NCBI RefSeq assembly: GCF_015207505.1 | Contig: NZ_JADEWT010000044.1 | Span: 1 to 47,140 of the forward strand | Direction: 5' to 3' | Length of the DNA: 47,140 nt | Source of the DNA: Tychonema sp. LEGE 06208 | GTDB lineage: Bacteria; Cyanobacteriota; Cyanobacteriia; Cyanobacteriales; Microcoleaceae | Shown: positions 41,599 through 47,140 of the stretch, piece by piece | How the letters are laid out: every line of letters begins with the position of its first letter | Position numbering within the stretch: the stretch's first letter is position 1 | Program-made: the position numbers and the translations under genes | Notes under the pieces: model-generated | What the model was told of the DNA's origin: nothing | The model's database searches: none | The model's input: the letters and a program-made list of their open reading frames with translations, nothing else

Positions 41599-42324
41599 CT
41601 TTCCCGACTCTCCCGACAAAATCCCAACAAAATCCGCGTGTTCCGGCGAATTAATCCCCTCCTGCAAAACCGCCATCACCTGCGCCAAATCTCCCGACAA
41701 CAAAGCCGGTACAGCCAACCACAAACCCGGAAAAACTCTACTGCAAATAACACCATTATCATCCGGTTGGATAGAAATATAGTTGCCTTTTTCCAACCTA
41801 AACCAATGCAAACGTTGTTTGTTAATCTGCCAAACCATATACTCCTGCACCCCATTTCGCCGATAAGCATTTTTCTTATCGTGCAAATCCTTAGATGCTG
41901 TACTTGCAGCTATTTCTACAATCAATTCTGGCGCACCTTGCACGTAATCATTATCAGTAATTCGCGAATTTCCTCCATTCTCAATTCGCAGCAAAGCGTC
42001 GGGCTGCGGTTCATTTTCTAAATCTAAAAATACAGTAGTTTCAATCCCTAAATCTACCCCTGGTGTTGCCACTTGGTAATTCAACAACAATCCGGTAATC
42101 GCAGCATGGGGTTTACCGTGGCTTCTGTGACGTACTGGGGATGGCATATACACAATTCCTTCAATTAATTCGGCTTTCTTGACCTGCGGCATGGCGAGAT
42201 AGCGATCGTGAAATTCAGGTCGTGAAAGCCGATCGCCATTTTCCAGCGGCAGAATACTCGCATCGTCATCAGCAGGAGTTGGTTGCTCAATATTTCTTGT
42301 ACTTTTTACAGATATTTGAGTCAT
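41590..42324 (-). CDS. Uma2 family endonuclease-like protein
   Basis: 244 residues. Uma2 signature residues: PEFHDRYLAMPQVKKAELIE, PSPVRHRSHGKPHAAI, EPQPDALLRI (PD), ELIVEIAASTASKDLHDKKN (ExA and Lys), YRRNGVQEYMVWQINKQRLH. This belongs to a different Uma2 subgroup from its neighbour. The last residues (ESGKGD) and the stop come from a palindromic repeat edge, so the original C-terminus may have been altered. Start ATG at 42324; no strong ribosome binding site is visible. Confidence 0.87.
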   Translation of the reverse strand: MTQISVKSTRNIEQPTPADDDASILPLENGDRLSRPEFHDRYLAMPQVKKAELIEGIVYMPSPVRHRSHGKPHAAITGLLLNYQVATPGVDLGIETTVFLDLENEPQPDALLRIENGGNSRITDNDYVQGAPELIVEIAASTASKDLHDKKNAYRRNGVQEYMVWQINKQRLHWFRLEKGNYISIQPDDNGVICSRVFPGLWLAVPALLSGDLAQVMAVLQEGINSPEHADFVGILSGESGKGD

Positions 42325-42485
42325 CAGAAATCACCTTTTACTACAGGTATAGAAACTCGAAATAGTCAAATAAATAAGCAGTTATTTACATTATACACTT
42401 AACATCAACCTCGTTTTATCTTGTGAAAACAACGCTTTCAATCCTCAGACAACCTATAATAACTTGACATATCAACCAACCAGCC

Positions 42486-43946
42486 ATGCAAAATCCGCGC
42501 CAAATAGCCTTTCTCGCACTCCGCGAAGTCCACCGCCGAGGTGCGTTTGCAGATGCCGCCCTCGATCGCACTTTAGGCAATTCTCAACTCAACGACCTCG
42601 ATCGGCGTTTAGTCACAGAATTAGTTTACGGTAGCGTCAGGAGAATGCGGTCGATCGACTTTATCATCGACAAACTAGCAACAAAAAAATCCTCCCAACA
42701 ACCGCCAGACATCCGCACCATCCTACATTTAGGCTTATATCAACTGCAATATCTCAACCACATCCCCCCCTCCGCCGCCGTCAACACCACCGTTCAACTA
42801 GCAAAAGAAAACGGATTTTCAGGACTCAGCAGTTTTGTCAACGGTTTGCTGCGACAATACATCCGTTTAACCCCCCCAAGCGGGGCCCGCACGCACCATC
42901 CATTACCCCTAGAAGAAGGGGCTAAGAGTGCTCCGAATTCCCCTCAGCAACCAGAGACTGAAACCACATCAAATCCCCCCCCTTACCAAGAAGGGGCTAG
43001 GGGGAGTTTGAATTTCCTAACATTACCGGAAAATCAAATCGAACGCCTAGGAATTCTGCACAGCTTCCCCGACTGGATTGTCAAATTGTGGATCGAACAA
43101 ATAGGCGAAAACGAAACCGAACAACTCTGTGAATGGTTCAACAAATCCCCCAAAATTGACCTAAGAATAAATCCCTTAAAAAGCTCGATCGCCCAAATCG
43201 AAACCGCCTTCACAGCCTGCAACATCTCAACTAGCAGAATCCCCAACTTACCCCAAGCATTAAGACTAAATAGCAGCACCGGCGCAATTAAAAACCTCCC
43301 CGGATATAGAGAAGGTTGGTGGACAATCCAAGACAGCAGCGCTCAATTAGTCACCCATTTACTCGATCCACAGCCTGGAGAAATCATCATCGATGCCTGC
43401 GCGGCCCCAGGAGGGAAAACCACCCACAGCGCCGAATTAATGCAGGATACAGGCACTATTTACGCCTGCGACAAAACCGCCAGCAGACTCAAAAAACTTA
43501 AAGAAAATGCAGACAGACTCCAGATGAAATCTATCAAAATTCATACCGGAGACAGCCGCCAATTCCCAGAATTTATCAACCTAGCAGACAGAGTGTTATT
43601 AGACGCACCTTGTTCCGGCCTCGGAACCCTCCACCGCCGCGCCGACGCCCGCTGGCGGCACACACCTGAAAACATTCAACAACAATCCCAACTGCAATCA
43701 GAATTATTAGCAAATGCAGCGAAATTTGTCAAGTCCGGCGGCGTATTAGTTTATGCAACTTGCACGATTCATCCCTTAGAAAACGAACAAGTTGTGCGAT
43801 CGTTCTTAGACAACAATCCTCACTGGCAAATCGAACCGCCAACCATTGATTTACCTGTACAACCATCACCCGAAGGATGGGTGAAAGTTTGGCCGCACAA
43901 ATATCAAATGGACGGCTTCTTTATGGTTAAACTCAAGCAAAATTAA
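42486..43946 (+). CDS. rsmB: 16S rRNA (cytosine-967-C5)-methyltransferase
   Basis: 486 residues. The N-terminal NusB-like domain (about 1-128: RQIAFLALREVHRRGAFADA, LDRRLVTELVYGSVRRM) recognises rRNA. The methyltransferase domain (about 180-486) shows IIDACAAPGGKTTHSAELM (SAM binding), DRVLLDAPCSGLGTLHRRAD (PC motif Cys) and LVYATCTIHPLENEQVV (catalytic TC Cys). It methylates C967 of 16S rRNA using SAM. The linker between the domains (about 131-176) is unusually long, rich in Pro/Glu and encoded by CCCC...GGGG-type repeat DNA, apparently a tolerated insertion. The gene stands alone, convergent with priA. Confidence 0.93.
   Translation: MQNPRQIAFLALREVHRRGAFADAALDRTLGNSQLNDLDRRLVTELVYGSVRRMRSIDFIIDKLATKKSSQQPPDIRTILHLGLYQLQYLNHIPPSAAVNTTVQLAKENGFSGLSSFVNGLLRQYIRLTPPSGARTHHPLPLEEGAKSAPNSPQQPETETTSNPPPYQEGARGSLNFLTLPENQIERLGILHSFPDWIVKLWIEQIGENETEQLCEWFNKSPKIDLRINPLKSSIAQIETAFTACNISTSRIPNLPQALRLNSSTGAIKNLPGYREGWWTIQDSSAQLVTHLLDPQPGEIIIDACAAPGGKTTHSAELMQDTGTIYACDKTASRLKKLKENADRLQMKSIKIHTGDSRQFPEFINLADRVLLDAPCSGLGTLHRRADARWRHTPENIQQQSQLQSELLANAAKFVKSGGVLVYATCTIHPLENEQVVRSFLDNNPHWQIEPPTIDLPVQPSPEGWVKVWPHKYQMDGFFMVKLKQN
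42870..43014. repeat. Palindromic G/C-rich repeat-like DNA within the rsmB linker
   Basis: Two arms of the type CCCCTAGAAGAAGGGGCTAAG and CCCCCTTACCAAGAAGGGG, the latter followed by CTAGGGGGAGTTTGAA, resemble the pieces at 20962-21064. Here they are translated in frame as a Pro/Glu/Ser-rich linker (LPLEEGAKS, PPPYQEGARGS). Confidence 0.6.
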
Positions 43947-44309
43947 CTTGCAAGACGATTGAAATCTGCAATTGCATCGGCGTTAATCAGTGTTAATCTG
44001 CGGTTCACCATTCACAATTTAGATGGTTGCAATAAATCCAATGTACATTTAAATTGTTGGTTGGGCCGGACGGTTTTTTTCAATTGTTGGTGAGAATGAA
44101 GGATTGTTGGTGAACCCTGCCCGGAAGGATTGTGAGATCGTGTATTTTTGATGAAGGGGCGATCGCACTGGTATTGCAAAGAAGACCGGGCGGTTGAAAC
44201 CGCATCTATACAGACAAAACCCGGATGGTGCGCGGGTTGAATACCCGGCCGTTTAAATTACGTTGTTTTCTTCAGGTTTCAACCGCCGTCTTATCTTTTT
44301 CACCACCAA
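43947..44309. other. Convergent intergenic region rsmB/priA
   Basis: No gene. It contains the dispersed GTTAATCAGTGTTAATCTGC motif (about 43981-44000), three ATTGTTGGT(T/G)-type repeats (44052-44112), and the GGCGGTTGAAACC palindrome pair at 44189-44287. Confidence 0.55.
44189..44287. repeat. GGCGGTTGAAACC inverted repeat
   Basis: GGCGGTTGAAACC (44189-44201) pairs perfectly with GGTTTCAACCGCC (44275-44287). The left side continues GCATCTATACAGACAAAAC as in other family members. It may serve as the terminator zone for priA. Confidence 0.7.
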
Positions 44310-46895
44310 TCAACCAAAATTCAACGGATCGACATCAATAGTTAGACTAACAGAACGCGGCGTGCGTGAAGCGAAGCTATCCCGAAGGGAATCGCGCAAC
44401 CCGATCAAATCCGACAAATCCACAGACTCATCCACAGGTAACTTCAGCAAAATCTGCCACCGATAGCGATTCGCCACCCGCATAATCGCCGCCGGTGCAG
44501 GCCCCAACATCTCGCAGCCAGTCACCGAAAGTCGATCGATATACTGTTGACAAACAGACGCCAACTGTACCGCAGTCACCGCAACTTCCGCCGCATCAAC
44601 ACTACTCAACCGCAACAAAACCAACCGCCCCGAAGGTGGATAATTCAACAGCGCCCTTTCTGCTAATTCCGTCTCCACAAAACCCGCATATTCATGCCGC
44701 CTCACCGCTTGAATTACCCGATGTTCGGGAGTGTAAGTTTGGATAATTACCCGCCCCGGATCGTCACCTCTCCCCGCACGGCCCGCCACTTGAGTTAATG
44801 TTTGAAAAGCCCGTTCGCTGGCCCGATAATCCGATAAATTCAGCAACCCATCAGCAGACACAACTCCTACCAACGTGACTCCTGCTAAATCTAACCCTTT
44901 CGTCAGCATTTGCGTCCCCAACAAAATATCAGCTTCCCCCTTCGCAAATTGAGTTAACAATCTGCGGTGGTCGCCCTTATTTCTAGTAGTATCGCTATCA
45001 AACCGAATCGCCCGCAATTCGGGAAACAATCTGGTTAATTCCTGTTCCACTCGCTGGGTGCCACTGCCGAAGTTTTTGAAGTAAGGAGAACTGCAATCTG
45101 GACAGTTTTGAGGGTGTCGTTCCGTGTGGTTGCAGTAGTGACAGCGCAATATTTCTGCGGTTCCTTCGCCGACGTGGTGATAGGAAAGCGAAACATCGCA
45201 ATTCGGGCATTCCATCACGTAGCCGCAACTCCGACAAGAGACAAAGGTACTGTGTCCTCGGCGGTGAATAAATAGAATACCTTGCTGTTGTTTTGCTTGC
45301 AATTGTTCCAGGGCGTTTTGCAGGGAAGTGCTGAAAATTGAACGATTTCCTTGCCGCAATTCTTGCCGCATATCGACTACTTCCACGGGCGGCATCGGGC
45401 GGGAATAAATGCGAGTTGGTAATGATAAATAATGGATAGTTGGTAACGAGTGATAATCTCGGCGCGTCCCCACTAATGTCTCTAAGGCTGGCGTTGCAGA
45501 ACCTAAAATTAAGGGACAATTTTCTAATTCCGCGCGCCATTTGGCAACAGTGCGGGCGTGGTAACAGGGCGCTGGTTGGTCTTGTTTGAAGCTGCTGTCG
45601 TGTTCTTCATCGAGGATAATTAAGCCGAGGTGAGGCAATGGTGCAAAAATGGCCGATCGCGTGCCGATGACAATTTGCGGGGTTCCAGCGAGCATCTGCC
45701 GCCATGTATCGTAACGTTCGCCGTCGGATAGGGCGCTGTGGTACACGCAAATTTGCTCGCCAAAACGGGCGCGGAATCTGTCTGTAAGTTGCGGTGTCAA
45801 CCCGATTTCGGGGACGAGCACGAGGGCGGATTTGCCGCTGGCTAGGATTGGGGCGATCGCCTGCAAATACACTTCAGTCTTCCCGGAACCTGTAACGCCG
45901 TGCAGCAGCACTTGACGGAATCCCGAAAAACTGTTAATAAACGCTAAAGCTTCAGCTTGAAAATGAGTTAAATTTTTCGGCGCATCGGGTAATTGAGCAA
46001 TTGCGCGATCGGCCCTGAGCACTTCCCTTTGATCGATCACAATACAGCCTTTTTCTGCCAATTTTTTGACAACGTAGGAACTCGTACTGCAAATTCTCAG
46101 CAAATCGTTCATCCACATTTCACCGCCGCCCAGCCGCAAAACTTCTAATACTTCTTGTTGTCGCTTGGTTAAATCTACAACAAAGGCGCTAGGAATTAAT
46201 GTCACTGCCGGTTTGAATTGTGCTTTGGGAGGATTGGGCGGCTCTATATAACTTTCTACCCAACCCCGTTTCAACAAATCTCGCAATCCCCGATAGCTTC
46301 CCTTGACTTGTCCCTGAAGATATTTCCAAGTGTAATCGCCGTTTTTTTGAGCTTGCAGCAATTGCAATATTTGACTAGCAGCGGGATTTAGAAATGTTTC
46401 GGCATTGGGAGAAATAGCTTCTTTAATTAAGCGAATGCGGCGCACAGAACGGCTTAATAAACCGGGCGGTAGCGAAGCTCTAATTACTTGAATTAATGGC
46501 GTGCAATAATAAGTAGATACTCGTTCTAGTAGTTGCCAATAACTAGCCGGAAAAAATCCCGTAGTGACAATATCTTCGACATCTTTCACCCGCGCCGGAT
46601 CTAAGTCGGTTGGCAGTTGAGAAACGAACCGAATGGCGATCGCCCCTACCTGTTGACTGCCAAAGGGTACGCTCAAAATATCCCCCGGCTGCACGTTCAA
46701 TTGGGCTGGTAAGCGATAGGTAAATAGTTTGTTTTCCTCCCCCGGCAAGTCCCCCGCGCCCCTGAAAGGAGAGTCCACCAACACCTCGATCCACTCTGCT
46801 GGCGCGCTGGGGCGCTGGGGCGCTTGGTTGCTATCGTAGGATGCCCCCGGCTCTGCGGCTGCAGGGGTTGATAAACCAAAAGTGACAGTAGACAT
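44310..46895 (-). CDS. priA: Primosomal replication protein N' (helicase)
   Basis: 861 residues from ATG 46895 (an ATG four codons earlier and a TTG further upstream are alternatives). It restarts stalled replication forks. Motifs: GVTGSGKTEVYLQA (Walker A), IILDEEHDSSFKQ (Walker B/DEAH-like), LGSATPALETLV, a zinc-binding insert with eight cysteines (CRSCGYVMECPNCD, CHYCNHT, CPDCSSPYF), GTQMLTKGLDLAGVTLVGVV and QVAGRAGRGDDPG. Near the C-terminus the stretch SLRDSFASRTPR is encoded by a palindromic repeat (44371-44392) shared with panC/cmk and is probably an insertion of about ten residues before the normal SVSLTIDVDPLNF end. The protein is otherwise of normal size. Confidence 0.94.
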   Translation of the reverse strand: MSTVTFGLSTPAAAEPGASYDSNQAPQRPSAPAEWIEVLVDSPFRGAGDLPGEENKLFTYRLPAQLNVQPGDILSVPFGSQQVGAIAIRFVSQLPTDLDPARVKDVEDIVTTGFFPASYWQLLERVSTYYCTPLIQVIRASLPPGLLSRSVRRIRLIKEAISPNAETFLNPAASQILQLLQAQKNGDYTWKYLQGQVKGSYRGLRDLLKRGWVESYIEPPNPPKAQFKPAVTLIPSAFVVDLTKRQQEVLEVLRLGGGEMWMNDLLRICSTSSYVVKKLAEKGCIVIDQREVLRADRAIAQLPDAPKNLTHFQAEALAFINSFSGFRQVLLHGVTGSGKTEVYLQAIAPILASGKSALVLVPEIGLTPQLTDRFRARFGEQICVYHSALSDGERYDTWRQMLAGTPQIVIGTRSAIFAPLPHLGLIILDEEHDSSFKQDQPAPCYHARTVAKWRAELENCPLILGSATPALETLVGTRRDYHSLPTIHYLSLPTRIYSRPMPPVEVVDMRQELRQGNRSIFSTSLQNALEQLQAKQQQGILFIHRRGHSTFVSCRSCGYVMECPNCDVSLSYHHVGEGTAEILRCHYCNHTERHPQNCPDCSSPYFKNFGSGTQRVEQELTRLFPELRAIRFDSDTTRNKGDHRRLLTQFAKGEADILLGTQMLTKGLDLAGVTLVGVVSADGLLNLSDYRASERAFQTLTQVAGRAGRGDDPGRVIIQTYTPEHRVIQAVRRHEYAGFVETELAERALLNYPPSGRLVLLRLSSVDAAEVAVTAVQLASVCQQYIDRLSVTGCEMLGPAPAAIMRVANRYRWQILLKLPVDESVDLSDLIGLRDSLRDSFASRTPRSVSLTIDVDPLNFG
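44371..44392. repeat. Palindromic repeat inside priA (in-frame)
   Basis: The 22 nt starting GCGAAGCTATCCCGAA match 3386-3407 in panC/cmk with one difference. Both are read on the minus strand and in the same frame, giving SLRDSFA in each protein. Confidence 0.7.
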
Positions 46896-46982
46896 AGGGT
46901 TGCACATCAAACTAGGAGGAGCCGCAATCAAAGGGCGTTTTGATTATCCCTCAGTTTACCGCAGTCGATCGAGACTTAGACA

Positions 46983-47094
46983 GAACCTATATTTTACTCG
47001 TTTTACTCGTTACCAAGCTCTTCCTGGTAACGCAGATCCGCAGGCTCTGCCTCCCTAACTCTGTGTCGAGGCAGAGCAAGAGTGATATAGGTTC
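46983..47094. repeat. MITE-like palindromic element near window end
   Basis: GAACCTATAT (46983-46992) is complementary to ATATAGGTTC (47085-47094). The interior has a GTTACCA/TGGTAAC hairpin and GGCTCTGCCTCC, the same building blocks found inside the two 148-149 bp elements, but the outer ends differ. It precedes priA. Confidence 0.55.
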
Positions 47095-47140
47095 CCAAGC
47101 AGAGCCAGAGAACCAGTGAACTCCCCCTCTCCCCCTCTCC

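Overview
The window reads as chromosomal DNA of a filamentous, non-picoplanktonic cyanobacterium of the Oscillatoria/Microcoleus type. Evidence: very frequent HIP1 octamers (GCGATCGC) and GATCG motifs, the cyanobacterial PanC-cytidylate kinase fusion, a three-gene pntA1/pntA2/pntB transhydrogenase, COP23, DUF2808, GUN4 and Uma2 family proteins, heptanucleotide tandem repeats, and many palindromic intergenic repeats. The genus is inferred from general resemblance only.

Layout. 1-99 is the 3' end of an IS630-type transposase. 0.2-5.2 kb holds, on the minus strand, a polysaccharide deacetylase, panC/cmk and an RlpA-like protein. 5.8-8.6 kb has purM and a six-helix membrane protein. 9.4-10.2 kb is a gene graveyard: a fused relic of a dipeptide epimerase and a DUF1611 gene, then a broken restriction-endonuclease-like gene. 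10.2-13.7 kb has a cupin/GNAT operon, a tandem pair of tiny NfeD-type OB-fold genes, and glyQ. 14-17.8 kb has an orphan ABC ATPase and two MFS exporters. 18.2-23 kb has a DUF2808 protein and the pnt cluster, whose pntA1-pntA2 gap is full of repeats. 23.2-29.9 kb is the most unusual part: a HicB remnant, a COP23 protein, a trypsin-GUN4 lipoprotein, a large protein-arginine-deiminase-like protein that has lost three catalytic residues, and a membrane-anchored secreted protein. 30-36.4 kb has putA and two tandem GT-C family (GT39) membrane glycosyltransferases. 36.5-42.3 kb has a hypothetical protein, an RTX/PPC/subtilase, a flippase-like membrane protein and two convergent Uma2 genes. 42.5-46.9 kb has rsmB and priA in convergent orientation.

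Two themes stand out. First, the intergenic DNA is shaped by several families of palindromic or MITE-like elements. One family (about 148 bp, two copies) is flanked by TA dinucleotides. A second (AGAAACCGGG family) is present about nine times. A third (GGCGATTGAAA family) has supplied the stop codons of two genes. Short palindromes also sit in frame inside panC and priA, and G/C-rich repeat-like DNA lies in a linker of rsmB. Second, the protein-arginine-deiminase homolog looks like a secreted pseudoenzyme carrying a long repetitive coiled coil, next to a secreted protease-GUN4 fusion. This is the best candidate here for undescribed biology, although joint function is only inferred. No tRNA, rRNA or CRISPR array was recognised. 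All assignments come from reading motifs by eye; no database search was run.
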